Assembly: GCA_934446475.1 (NCBI GenBank)
Contig: CAKSEH010000009.1
Coordinates: forward strand, 11,531 to 75,530
DNA: 64,000 bases
Reading direction: 5' to 3'
From: an uncultured Eubacteriales bacterium
GTDB lineage: Bacteria; Bacillota; Clostridia; Oscillospirales; Acutalibacteraceae
The notes beneath the pieces were generated by a model. It saw nothing but the letters and a program-made list of their open reading frames with translations, had not been told where the DNA came from and searched no databases. A program made the position numbers and the translations under genes. Below are positions 35,582-43,810 of the stretch, in pieces (position 1 is the stretch's first letter; each line of letters begins with the position of its first letter).

Positions 35582-35601
35582 CATTTTTTAAAACCATTGA
35601 A

Positions 35602-35718
35602 TTAATAGCGACCAGCCATCTGATCCAAATCACTCGGGCACTGAAAATCACAACACTCTTCACCCGAAACTGTAACAACATCGTTCTTTAACTCAACGAT
35701 CTCTAAATATGCCTTCAT
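35602..35718 (-). CDS. Short Cys-containing RiPP precursor peptide
   Basis: This is a 38-residue peptide: an N-terminal part MKAYLEIVELKNDVVTVSG and a C-terminal part EECCDFQCPSDLDQMAGRY. The hydrophobic/acidic leader ending in a Ser-Gly resembles short leaders of firmicute RiPPs. The tail contains all three Cys (residues 22, 23 and 27). An AGGTGTG site precedes the ATG. It lies 147 bp upstream of the radical SAM gene in the same direction, separated only by the attenuator. It starts 42 bp after the stop of the secreted 617-residue protein, leaving little room for its own promoter. It is too short for most gene callers. The cleavage site and crosslinks are unknown. Confidence 0.8.
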   Translation of the reverse strand: MKAYLEIVELKNDVVTVSGEECCDFQCPSDLDQMAGRY

Positions 35719-35760
35719 CTTGCACACCTGCCTTATTATGTAATCAATTTAAATATAATA

Positions 35761-37614
35761 TTATTTTGCACTGTAAGCTCTGAATGAGATACCGAGTTTA
35801 ATAAGTGCTGTAGAAATTGCACCTATAGAAGAATCAGACATAGCAGCACCTAAATAAGACTCAACGCTATAGGTTACAGAATATACCTTTTCACCGTCAT
35901 ATGTTATCTCAACAACAAGATCCTGGTTGCCATCCTGAATGCCTATCTGGTCAAACTTAAAAGATATCCAAGAGCCTGAACGCGTTATAGCACCGCTGTC
36001 AACTGTGAATGTTACATCGTAAGGAGTTTCTGTTCCGTCACCTGCAACCTGAGTATAAGTAACCTTAAAGCTCAGCTTGCTGAGATCTAAAACGTTTCCG
36101 CTGTCTTTAACACGATATGTGATATACGGCGCTTTACCAATCGAAACAGAAGTTCTGACCTGATGTCTGTTTGAGCTTGCAGAACCAAAATCTGAATTGA
36201 ATGATTGGTTGGTATTTATTGTGTTATAAGAATCTACAGATGCAGTTGCTTCGCTTATATCAAAGCCTTCAATTATGGAAGGTGCTTTCGCAAGATCAGA
36301 ATCGGCATAATTTGCAGCCATACCCTTAACGGACTCATCACCAACAATTAAAGTGTCTGTAATCAAGGTGCGAAGTTTTGCATTAGATGCCTGTTCTTCA
36401 AATACATTTTTCAAATATGTTGCAGGAGAAATAGTGAATGTTTCCGAGACTGCAACAAGATTGCCGCTCTCATCATATGCTCTTAACATATAGTTAATAT
36501 CAAGGCCAAGTTCGTAAAGCTGAATATCGGTATATGTATAAGACCTCATTGAGCCGGCAGCAGCAAGTTCTGATTTGTTCTTAACTATTTCCTGAGGATT
36601 CGGATCAATATTAAGTGTTGCACTGTCATACTTCTGGGGAATGATAACAAGCTCCATATCGGCATACGAGTTCAATACTGTATTAGTAACACGGAAAGCC
36701 ATCTGGAGAGAACTTGCACCATAACCGAGAGAAGCGCTTCTGAAAGTTAACGAAGTATCAACTACGGGTTCAGTGCTCTGCTTTTTATATCCGCACACGG
36801 TGCAGGTATTATTTTCATCAAAAGTATGATCAGCTGTTGTGCCGTCTATAGTAACGCTGCACCTACTGCAAACTTCTGCATGCTGTGTATCGCTTATAGA
36901 GGTAACAACGCCATCGTGACCTAAAGCATCGATAGGAGTAGTCCACTCAGCGCCGCAATCGGGGCAAGTGTGTCTCTCTTCACCGGGCTCGGTGCAAGTG
37001 GGTTCAACTACTGTTGTGGTGGTCGCATTGCCGTGGCTGCAGTTCGTTCCTGCTACGACTTTTTGATTTGTTTCAGCAGCTTCAACCTGATTTATAAGGC
37101 CATTTTCATTATTGTTTGCACAGGGGAATGTGAGAAGGTTCTCATCACCTAAAGTGCCATCATCTCCGACAGTACCCTGATCGGCTGCCTGGATGTGGGT
37201 GAGGGTGATATAGTGCTGGGTTGAATCATCCTTAACAACCTTGATGCTGATAGTTGCAGCCGTTATAGCAGACAAATTCGTTACATCAACACGCTTAACA
37301 AGCATCGTAAGGGTTGTTCCGCTTACTTTTGACTCAACGCTGAGGTTTTCAGCATTATTGTCAACAGCGGTTACAGCATCTTCATCACTGCTGAGAGCAT
37401 AGCCTGTTAGCTCTGCTTTAGCAACAGCCACAAGATATCCTGTTTCGGAATCAATGTGGAGGGTTGCGGTGTCATACGCACCGGATGCAACAACATCAGC
37501 ATCAAACGCATATGTACCGTTTGGCTCGGCTGCCATTGAGGTTAAACACATTGCCGGGCAAATGACAATGGCTACCGCAAGGACAACTGCGAGAAGCTTG
37601 GGAAATTTTCTCAT
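35761..37614 (-). CDS. Secreted multi-domain protein with Cys-rich ribbon repeats
   Basis: This is a 617-residue protein with a signal peptide (residues 1-29, ending SMAAEP). Residues 30-140 form a beta-sandwich-like region. About 190-285 is Cys-rich, with CxxC pairs typical of repetitive firmicute surface proteins (PTCTEPGEERHTCPDCGAEW, CSRCSVTIDG, NTCTVCGYKK). Residues 290-617 form beta-rich domains without recognised motifs. No sortase motif or C-terminal transmembrane segment is visible, so it is probably released or held non-covalently. It reads directly toward the RiPP precursor gene. They may share a transcript; a functional link is unproven. The ATG is preceded by TTAGGAG. Confidence 0.7.
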   Translation of the reverse strand: MRKFPKLLAVVLAVAIVICPAMCLTSMAAEPNGTYAFDADVVASGAYDTATLHIDSETGYLVAVAKAELTGYALSSDEDAVTAVDNNAENLSVESKVSGTTLTMLVKRVDVTNLSAITAATISIKVVKDDSTQHYITLTHIQAADQGTVGDDGTLGDENLLTFPCANNNENGLINQVEAAETNQKVVAGTNCSHGNATTTTVVEPTCTEPGEERHTCPDCGAEWTTPIDALGHDGVVTSISDTQHAEVCSRCSVTIDGTTADHTFDENNTCTVCGYKKQSTEPVVDTSLTFRSASLGYGASSLQMAFRVTNTVLNSYADMELVIIPQKYDSATLNIDPNPQEIVKNKSELAAAGSMRSYTYTDIQLYELGLDINYMLRAYDESGNLVAVSETFTISPATYLKNVFEEQASNAKLRTLITDTLIVGDESVKGMAANYADSDLAKAPSIIEGFDISEATASVDSYNTINTNQSFNSDFGSASSNRHQVRTSVSIGKAPYITYRVKDSGNVLDLSKLSFKVTYTQVAGDGTETPYDVTFTVDSGAITRSGSWISFKFDQIGIQDGNQDLVVEITYDGEKVYSVTYSVESYLGAAMSDSSIGAISTALIKLGISFRAYSAK

Positions 37615-37711
37615 TTTAAAAACTCCTAACCGGCATTACGCCAAAATTTCGGCACCCCTCGGGCACCATGGACTTTTTAGGGTCACTACCGCATATTCTG
37701 CGGTTTGATTC

Positions 37712-37740
37712 ATTATAACATCAGGGGTCTTAAAAATCAA
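37712..37740 (-). promoter_or_regulatory. Promoter upstream of the secreted protein and RiPP genes
   Basis: TTGATT (37735-37740), a 17-bp spacer and TATAAT (37712-37717) lie on the minus strand. The leader of about 90 nt contains a small hairpin (ACCGCA/TGCGGT, 37688-37704) and a GGGGTGCC segment. Confidence 0.65.
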
Positions 37741-38386
37741 GTACAAATACGAAAAAACATCACAAAAACAATAAAAAATATTTTCGACAATTGCGAACAG
37801 TGGCAAATTTGCACAACGATTATTTATTTTCATCGTCAAGCCGTACAAAACATCCTGCGATCGAAACAACGCATACACGGTTTATAATTAAGCGCTTAAA
37901 CAAATGCTACAAAGAACATAAAAAACGCCTTACTGCACACTGTGACAAAAATACAGGCTGCAAATTAAAAAATCCGCCACACGGAAACGCTGAAAGGAAA
38001 TCGCCGGAAGCGGAACTAAAGATCCAAAATCAAAAAAAGGCTTTAACTGCCCTATCGCAGGGCCGAGGTTAGGCAGCTCGACCCTGCGACTATGTAATTT
38101 GAGAAAATTACCACTCTCATTATACATTATAGCAGTTAAAAGTCAAGTTTATTCGTTTAAGTTACACAAAGTTTATGAAAAATGAACGAAAAGCCTTTTT
38201 GGCAAATGATGTTTTATTTCAAAATCACCATAACGACTTTTTAGCCTTTTTGAATTTTTATTATTTGAAATTCAAAGATAAAATGGAAACTTCGTTCTTT
38301 TTGATATTAGATTTAAAGTTTGATCTTTGATATTTAAGCCGCAGCTTTGATTTAAGCTTTAAACAATCCCTCAGTCCCTGACGGGA

Positions 38387-38495
38387 CATTTCTCGCTGCG
38401 GCTCGGTCACCTCACGGCTTAAGACAGTCCCCCGGACTGTCATTCACTACCGCTCGGTCGCCTTCGGCTACCCTTTACACAAAGGAGCCTATATA
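38387..38495 (+). repeat. Dispersed repeat, copy A
   Basis: This 109-bp block matches 38897-39005 with three differences. It includes the GACAGTCC-CCC-GGACTGTC palindrome and ends in CCTTTACACAAAGGAGCC. Upstream of it, a further match (TTTAAACAATCCCTCAGTC) extends the homology with gaps. Confidence 0.85.
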
Positions 38496-38896
38496 CAATG
38501 AAGTTTTACTATTAAAATAAGGCTTTACTGCCTTTTTAGGCGCCCTTCTTTTTGTCGCAAGACAAAATAGAGGGGAGCTGTCCCGTCAGGGACTGAGGGG
38601 TATTCTTTCATTGTGGTTTTATATTTTTTAACCTTTTGAATTTAGTGTTTATTGAAAATTAAAGAGAGACGAGAAAAGTGCACCCTTTTCGATATTAAAA
38701 TTTGATGTTTAATCTTTAACATTTAAGCAGCTGCTTTAATTTTTTTAAAACAACCCCTCCGTCAAAGTTTCGCTTTGCCACCTCCCCTTACACAGGGCAG
38801 GCATCATATTCAATAGGCTTAGAAAGTTTAATCTTTAACATTCTAAGCTTCTTCGATTTAAGTTTTTAAACAATCCCTCAGTCTCGCTACGCTCGC

Positions 38897-39005
38897 CATT
38901 TCTCACTGCGGCTCGGTCACCTCACGGCTTAAGACAGTCCCCCGGACTGTCATTCACTACCGCTCGGTCGCCTTCGGCTACCCTTTACACAAGGGAGCCA
39001 ATATA
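38897..39005 (+). repeat. Dispersed repeat, copy B
   Basis: This is the partner of the block at 38387, 510 bp away in the same orientation. Its central 30 bp also occur inverted at 31964-31993, so the family is dispersed rather than a single tandem duplication. Confidence 0.85.
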
Positions 39006-39122
39006 TTCAGTGCAGTTTTATTGCTATAATAAGGCCTTATCGTTTATTGCAAAATCGGCTTCCTTTGAACAAGAAAGCCGATTTTATAATATGCAATATT
39101 TTAAACATAAAAAGCAGTTTAT

Positions 39123-40610
39123 TTAATTATCTTTCATTATAAAAGAAAAATCAATATAACCGTTTTGAGTATCCACATACACTCCGGAAAGTTCGGAATC
39201 AGACGCTATGCAGGTGTTTTCAAAGGCAAGCGGCAAGAGAGAATAATTTTTAAGGAGAGAAAGCTGCGTTGATGCCGTATCTATGTCCGCAGAAGAAGAA
39301 TTAACGCCGAAAAGTTTAAGGTATTCGCAAACAGACACGCTGTTTGCCTTTATGGGGAATACTGCGAAGTTGAGTTTTTTGTCCGTAAGTTCTTTTCTGA
39401 TATTATCGAGTGACGTTGCAGGTTCGATATTAACAAATGCGCTCAGATTTTGCTGCCAATGACCGACCATAGCGGTTACGAAAGGTTTAATATTTTCGTC
39501 ATCATAATAATAAAGCGTTGAGGAGGGGAATTTTTTTTCTTCGTTTTTCCCGACTGCGCTGCGGACAAGATTTTTCGCTTCTTCTATATCATATCCTAAA
39601 ATTCCGGCTGCATTTACTCCGTTCCCTGCTCCCAGTATTTTAGGGTACAGGGAATTTGCCGGAGTAAAACCGGGGCTTAACTTTGATTTAAGTTTATCGG
39701 GCGATGTTGCCATACAAATCGCCTTTTTAAGCTCGGGAGAAAGGTCACTTCCCATAGTTAGCACCCAGCAGGTATTATTGACAGACGATATTTTCATACC
39801 CTTTCTTTCGGCATTTTTAATTTCAGTTCCCGAAACAAACGACATATCAACGCTGTTTTTTTCAAGAAGTTCTGACGGTGTTTCTTCCTCGCTCACAGAA
39901 AGGAATACCGCAGCATTTTGACTTTCGAAATCGCCCTTATAGTGGCTGTTTCTGTAAAGTCTTATTCCGAAATCCTCTTTATTCCATTTACCCATATAAT
40001 ACGAGCCGTTTGAGAGTGTGTAATCCTTTTCCCTGCCGTACTTCCCGAGGCTGTTTTCAAAGAATTCCTCATTGCAGGGCATTGCGGGCGCCGTTGTAAG
40101 GGCTGCTTTAAAATCGGGATCATCATAAGAGAGGGTTACGGTAACCGTTTTATCATCGGCCGAAAAAACACCGAGTGACGATATATCCGCCTTACCGCTG
40201 TTTATTTCTTTTGCATTTGCTATGGCAAAAAGTCTGCTCGCAAAGGGAGATCCGGTTTCGGGGAGAATTGCCCTTTTAATGCCGAAAACAAAATCGTTTG
40301 CCGTGATATCGGTTCCGTCAGACCACTTTAAACCGTCTCTAAGTTTAAAAGTATATGTCAGTCCGTTCTTGGAAAAAGTTTCACAGGCCCCGCATACGAC
40401 GGCGCCGCTGTCGCTTCTCCTAAGCAGACCCTCGTACATATTTCTCACTATAAGAAGCTCACTGTCGCTCGACGCCGTTTGAGGGTCAACCGAAACAGGA
40501 GGTTCGTTTAAATTGAAATAAATATATGCCGTAAGGAAATCACTGCCGCAGGCGGAAAACGAAAGCGTCAAAAGAACAACAGACAAAAACAACGCCGTTA
40601 TCCTTTTCAA
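39123..40610 (-). CDS. Family 5 peptide-binding ABC transporter lipoprotein
   Basis: This is a 495-residue extracytoplasmic solute-binding protein. The start is a TTG at 40610 with GGGGGAG before it; a longer upstream frame adds only Lys-rich residues. A lipoprotein signal ends LSFSAC. The SBP_bac_5 fold is shown by NEPPVSVDPQTASSDSELLIVRNMYEGLL, TYTFKLRDGLKWSDGTDITANDFVFGIKR, and the lobe-two region around YDIEEAKNLV. Such proteins bind oligopeptides or nickel-type ligands and feed an ABC permease. No permease genes are adjacent, so it is an orphan here. Confidence 0.85.
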   Translation of the reverse strand: MKRITALFLSVVLLTLSFSACGSDFLTAYIYFNLNEPPVSVDPQTASSDSELLIVRNMYEGLLRRSDSGAVVCGACETFSKNGLTYTFKLRDGLKWSDGTDITANDFVFGIKRAILPETGSPFASRLFAIANAKEINSGKADISSLGVFSADDKTVTVTLSYDDPDFKAALTTAPAMPCNEEFFENSLGKYGREKDYTLSNGSYYMGKWNKEDFGIRLYRNSHYKGDFESQNAAVFLSVSEEETPSELLEKNSVDMSFVSGTEIKNAERKGMKISSVNNTCWVLTMGSDLSPELKKAICMATSPDKLKSKLSPGFTPANSLYPKILGAGNGVNAAGILGYDIEEAKNLVRSAVGKNEEKKFPSSTLYYYDDENIKPFVTAMVGHWQQNLSAFVNIEPATSLDNIRKELTDKKLNFAVFPIKANSVSVCEYLKLFGVNSSSADIDTASTQLSLLKNYSLLPLAFENTCIASDSELSGVYVDTQNGYIDFSFIMKDN

Positions 40611-40641
40611 GCAAACTCCCCCTTTTATCTTTTTCTTCACT

Positions 40642-40670
40642 ATTATATTATCTTTTTCGCTTTTTTTCAA
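40642..40670 (-). promoter_or_regulatory. Promoter of the peptide-binding lipoprotein
   Basis: TTGAAA (40665-40670), a 17-bp spacer and TATAAT (40642-40647) lie on the minus strand, about 32 bp before the TTG start. Confidence 0.65.
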
Positions 40671-40693
40671 CCTGAAATACGGTTACAGTATCG

Positions 40694-40711
40694 TTACATT
40701 TGCAAATGTAA
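40694..40711. promoter_or_regulatory. 18-bp perfect palindrome, candidate operator
   Basis: TTACATTTGCAAATGTAA is a perfect palindrome between the divergent SBP and ylxM promoters. It lies 10 bp before the ylxM -35 and 24 bp before the SBP -35, a suitable place to control both. The regulator is unknown. Confidence 0.55.
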
Positions 40712-40721
40712 AGAAAAAAAC

Positions 40722-40750
40722 TTGACAAGCGGGTGTAACTATGATAAAAT
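40722..40750 (+). promoter_or_regulatory. Promoter of the ylxM-ffh operon
   Basis: TTGACA (40722-40727), a 17-bp spacer and TAAAAT (40745-40750) lie 29 bp before the ylxM ATG. Confidence 0.75.
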
Positions 40751-40779
40751 ACCATAGCGTTATTCGGAGGTGCGTCTTA

Positions 40780-41073
40780 ATGGAGAAGGACCTTTTTGTG
40801 GGAAACTTGCTCGAAGTTTACGGTCAGTTTCTGAATCCGAAACAAAGGCGGCTTGCCGAGTGCTACTATAATGAGGACCTTTCGCTTACCGAAATAGCAG
40901 AAAACGAAGGCGTTACACGTCAGGGAGTCTGCGACATTTTAAACAGGGTGAAAAACAGACTTTACGGTTTTGAAAAATCCTGCGGATATTGCGAAAAGTT
41001 TCTTAAACTCAAAGAATTCGCTGCAGAAAGCAATCTGCCGAAGGAAATTACGAAAATCATCGAAGAGCTTTAA
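40780..41073 (+). CDS. ylxM: YlxM family helix-turn-helix protein
   Basis: This 97-residue protein starts at ATG 40780 behind CGGAGGTG. It has the sigma-70 region-4-like HTH of YlxM/UPF0122 (NPKQRRLAECYYNEDLSLTEIAENEGVTRQGVCDILNRVKNRL). YlxM accompanies ffh in firmicutes and modulates the signal recognition particle in species where it has been studied. ffh follows 18 bp downstream. Confidence 0.92.
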   Translation: MEKDLFVGNLLEVYGQFLNPKQRRLAECYYNEDLSLTEIAENEGVTRQGVCDILNRVKNRLYGFEKSCGYCEKFLKLKEFAAESNLPKEITKIIEEL

Positions 41074-41091
41074 GGGGAGGTTGCGCCGCAT

Positions 41092-42432
41092 ATGGCTTTT
41101 GAAAATTTTTCCGATAAACTCTCGGCTGTTTTTAAAAAGCTGAGAAGTAAAGGTAAGCTGAGCGAAAGCGATGTAAAGGAAGCTATGCGTGAAGTGCGGC
41201 TTGCCTTGCTCGAAGCCGATGTTAACTATAAGGTTGCCAAGGACTTTACCAACACGGTTGCCGAAAAGTGCATCGGTGCGAATGTTATGGAAAGCCTTAC
41301 CGCTCCGCAGATGGTAGTTAAAATAGTAAGAGACGAGCTTACGGAACTTATGGGCGGAGAGCAGGCAAGGCTTAAAATCTCTTCTAAAATTCCCACGGTA
41401 ATTATGATGTGCGGTCTTCAGGGCTCCGGTAAAACGACCCATTCCGCAAAGCTTGCAAAATACCTTAAATCAAAAGGTCACAGGCCGATGCTCGTTGCCT
41501 GCGATATTTACCGCCCTGCCGCTATAGACCAGCTTAAAGTTGTGGGGCAGGCAGTTGGGGCGCCCGTATTTGAAAAAGGAACCCAAAAACCGGAAAAAAC
41601 TGCGGAAGAAGCGGTTAAATACGCACGGGATTACGGTTATGATTTTGTTATTCTCGACACTGCCGGCAGACTGCATATCGACAGTGAGCTTATGGATGAG
41701 CTTGTAAGGATAACGAAAGCGGTTGAAGTCAATGATATCCTGCTTGTTATTGACGCTATGATAGGTCAGGACGCAGTTAATATTGCAAAAGCATTTAACG
41801 ATATACTGGAAATCGACGGTGTGATAATAACAAAGCTTGACGGTGACACTCGTGGCGGCGCCGCACTTTCGGTAAAAGCCGTAACCGGAAAACCGATTAT
41901 GTTTGCCGGCGTGGGAGAAAAGCTTGATCAGCTTGACGAATTTCATCCCGACCGTATGGCTTCAAGAATACTCGGTATGGGAGATGTGCTTTCGCTTATC
42001 GAAAAGGTAGAAGGCGAAATTGACGAAAAGAAAGCTGAAGAAGCCGCAAGGAAGCTTCAGCAAAACAAATTTGATATGAACGATCTGCTTGAACAGTTCA
42101 GGCAGATAAAAAAAATGGGCAGTCTTAAAAACATTCTTTCTATGCTACCGGGTATGGATAAACAGCTGAGAGATATTGATATAGACGACAGACAGATGCT
42201 TCGTGTGGAAGCGGTTATCCAGTCCATGACAGCAAAGGAGCGCTCAAAGCCAGACATTATAAATGCGTCAAGAAAGCGCAGAATAGCCGCCGGAGCGGGA
42301 GTTTCGGTCGAAGAAGTCAATAAGCTTTTGAGGCAGTTTGAGCAGATGAAAAAAATGTTCAGGCAAATGAATCAAAAAGGCGGAAAGCGGAAAATGCTTT
42401 CGGGTCTCGGCAAAGGAAAATTCGGTTTTTAA
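41092..42432 (+). CDS. ffh: Signal recognition particle GTPase Ffh
   Basis: This is a 446-residue SRP54 protein. It has an N-domain helical bundle (1-90), a G-domain with the P-loop GLQGSGKTTHSAK starting near residue 109, DTAGRLHIDSELM and TKLDGDTRGG. The Met-rich M-domain (about 325-446, DMNDLLEQFRQIKKMGSLKNILSMLPGM) binds signal peptides and SRP RNA. It targets nascent membrane proteins to FtsY/SecYEG. The order ylxM-ffh-rpsP-khpA is typical for Clostridia. Confidence 0.96.
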   Translation: MAFENFSDKLSAVFKKLRSKGKLSESDVKEAMREVRLALLEADVNYKVAKDFTNTVAEKCIGANVMESLTAPQMVVKIVRDELTELMGGEQARLKISSKIPTVIMMCGLQGSGKTTHSAKLAKYLKSKGHRPMLVACDIYRPAAIDQLKVVGQAVGAPVFEKGTQKPEKTAEEAVKYARDYGYDFVILDTAGRLHIDSELMDELVRITKAVEVNDILLVIDAMIGQDAVNIAKAFNDILEIDGVIITKLDGDTRGGAALSVKAVTGKPIMFAGVGEKLDQLDEFHPDRMASRILGMGDVLSLIEKVEGEIDEKKAEEAARKLQQNKFDMNDLLEQFRQIKKMGSLKNILSMLPGMDKQLRDIDIDDRQMLRVEAVIQSMTAKERSKPDIINASRKRRIAAGAGVSVEEVNKLLRQFEQMKKMFRQMNQKGGKRKMLSGLGKGKFGF

Positions 42433-42482
42433 GGATATTATATTCTTTTAAATAAAAGTTATTTCATTTGGAGGTGTTTTAA

Positions 42483-42725
42483 ATGGCAGTTAAAATAAGA
42501 CTTCGCAGACTCGGCGCTAAGAAGGCCCCCTTCTACCGTGTCGTTGTAGCCGATTCAAGGTATCCCCGTGACGGTCGTTTCATCGAGGAAATAGGTACCT
42601 ATGATCCCACTAAGGATCCGGCAGAAGTAAAGATAGACGCTGACAAGGCAAAGCAGTGGATATCGAACGGCGCTCAGCCTACCGATACCGTTAAGGCTCT
42701 GCTTAAGAAAAACGGCGTTATCTAA
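42483..42725 (+). CDS. rpsP: Ribosomal protein bS16
   Basis: This 80-residue 30S subunit protein has the conserved start AVKIRLRRLGAKKAPFYRVVVADSRYPRDGRFIEEIGTYDP and the C-terminal QWISNGAQPTDTVKALLKK. A GGAGGTG site precedes the ATG. It lies in the SRP-ribosome operon, 50 bp after ffh. Confidence 0.97.
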   Translation: MAVKIRLRRLGAKKAPFYRVVVADSRYPRDGRFIEEIGTYDPTKDPAEVKIDADKAKQWISNGAQPTDTVKALLKKNGVI

Positions 42726-42741
42726 TCAATAGGAGCAAAAT

Positions 42742-42975
42742 ATGGAAGAACTTCTTATTGCAATAGCTTCGGGGCTTGTTGAAAATCCCGATGCTGTTTC
42801 GGCAACGGCTGACGAACCCGATGAGGAAGGCGTTATCGTTTATCACCTGTATGTTGCAGAAAACGATATGGGCAGAGTTATCGGAAAACAGGGCAGAATA
42901 GCAAAGGCTATCAGAACCGTTATGCGTGCAGCCGCAAATCGTAACGAACAGAAAATTTCTGTTGAGATCGGTTAA
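42742..42975 (+). CDS. khpA: KH-domain RNA-binding protein KhpA
   Basis: This 77-residue single-KH-domain protein has the GxxG loop in GRVIGKQGRIAKAIRTVMRAAA. KhpA proteins (YlqC/UPF0109) bind RNA with KhpB and affect cell division and translation in Gram-positives. The gene starts 16 bp after rpsP and is followed by an unusual 325-bp gap. Confidence 0.93.
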   Translation: MEELLIAIASGLVENPDAVSATADEPDEEGVIVYHLYVAENDMGRVIGKQGRIAKAIRTVMRAAANRNEQKISVEIG

Positions 42976-42978
42976 CAA

Positions 42979-43255
42979 ATACCCTCGCTTTGCGGGGGTA
43001 TCAGTTTATCGGCAGAGCTATAACAATATTGCTTTGCGGCGTTCACGCCGCATTTTGTTTTTTCGCTGACATGTGCGGCGAAAAAACACCTCTTAAGCGA
43101 AAAACCGAAGAATAATCGGTTTTTCAAGGGTGCAGGGGTGGTGTCGGCGGGGATAAAGTGCAGTCCGAAAATCAACGATTTTCGAGCGAACGGAATCCCC
43201 GTCCGAGAACGTGTCGGCTTTCAGGCACGTTCATACCCTCGCTTTGCGGGGGTAT
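42979..43255. repeat. Hairpin array bounded by two identical stem-loops
   Basis: Two identical stem-loops (10-bp arms, TTT loop) at 42979-43001 and 43233-43255 flank five more unrelated hairpins. They are 43036-43051 (GCGGCG/CGCCGC, followed by ATTTTGTTTTTT, the best plus-strand terminator), 43058-43086 (9-bp arms), 43099-43125 (10-bp arms), 43166-43184 (8-bp arms, inside a CGGGGAT/ATCCCCG pair) and 43207-43232 (7-bp arms). No gene is present. It interrupts the khpA-rimM order. Confidence 0.8.
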
Positions 43256-43300
43256 TATGTTGTTTTAAGGAAGGCTTGTTACTATAACTGAGGTTTATAT

Positions 43301-43810
43301 ATGAAAAAGGAATTTTTAAAGGCCGGAAAAATCGTGGGTACACACGGTGTCAGGGGTGAACTCAGAATAGACCCTTGGACCGATGACAGTTCATTTCTTT
43401 CGAATTTTTCAACGCTTTATTTAAACGAGGGTGAAAATACTCTAAGTATAATAAAAATGCGTCCGCACGGAAGAATAGTTGTTGCGGCAGTCGAAGGGAT
43501 ATCTACTGTTGAAGAAGCAGAAAAGCTGCGCAATAAAACAGTTTTTATAAAACGAAGTGATCTTACTCTTCCGGAAGGCAGATATTTTGTGGACGAACTT
43601 ATAGGTTGCACGGCATTTGATGCCGACACAGGTGATAAGCTCGGAATAATTACCGATGTCTCCAAAACCGGAGCAAACGATGTCTGGCATATAAAAAAAG
43701 CAGACTCGGAATACCTTATTCCTGCTATTGCCGATGTTATTATTTCGGTTGATATTGAAAATGAAAGGGCGGTTATAAGACCGCTTAAGGGTATTTTTGA
43801 TGAGGATTGA
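43301..43810 (+). CDS. rimM: Ribosome maturation factor RimM
   Basis: This 169-residue 16S processing factor has an N-terminal barrel (GKIVGTHGVRGELRIDPWTDD) and a C-terminal PRC-barrel (DELIGCTAFDADTGDKLGIITDV, HIKKADSEYLIPAIADVI). It assists 30S head assembly. The stop overlaps the trmD start, so the two are translationally coupled. Separation from khpA by the hairpin array suggests reduced or separate transcription; I see no convincing promoter in the gap. Confidence 0.95.
   Translation: MKKEFLKAGKIVGTHGVRGELRIDPWTDDSSFLSNFSTLYLNEGENTLSIIKMRPHGRIVVAAVEGISTVEEAEKLRNKTVFIKRSDLTLPEGRYFVDELIGCTAFDADTGDKLGIITDVSKTGANDVWHIKKADSEYLIPAIADVIISVDIENERAVIRPLKGIFDED

Larger units (their letters stand above)
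37741..39122. other. Repeat-rich gene desert
   Basis: This 1.4-kb stretch has no supported coding sequence. It contains a strong stem (TCGCAGGGCCGAG with CTCGACCCTGCGA, 38055-38089), the 109-bp repeat pair at 38387 and 38897, a TTTTGTC/GACAAAA hairpin near 38553, and AT-rich segments. A 93-codon frame at 37791-38072 has no SD or family resemblance. Confidence 0.6.

Noticed and set aside
37614..37712. GGGGTGCC and GTAATGCC segments in the leader of the secreted protein, reminiscent of a TPP riboswitch
   Set aside because: The CTGAGA and ACCTGATC core motifs and the second helical arm are missing, and the gene is unrelated to thiamine.
37791..38072. 93-codon plus-strand frame in the gene desert
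   Set aside because: No SD, no family resemblance, and it runs into a strong hairpin; overall composition looks non-coding.
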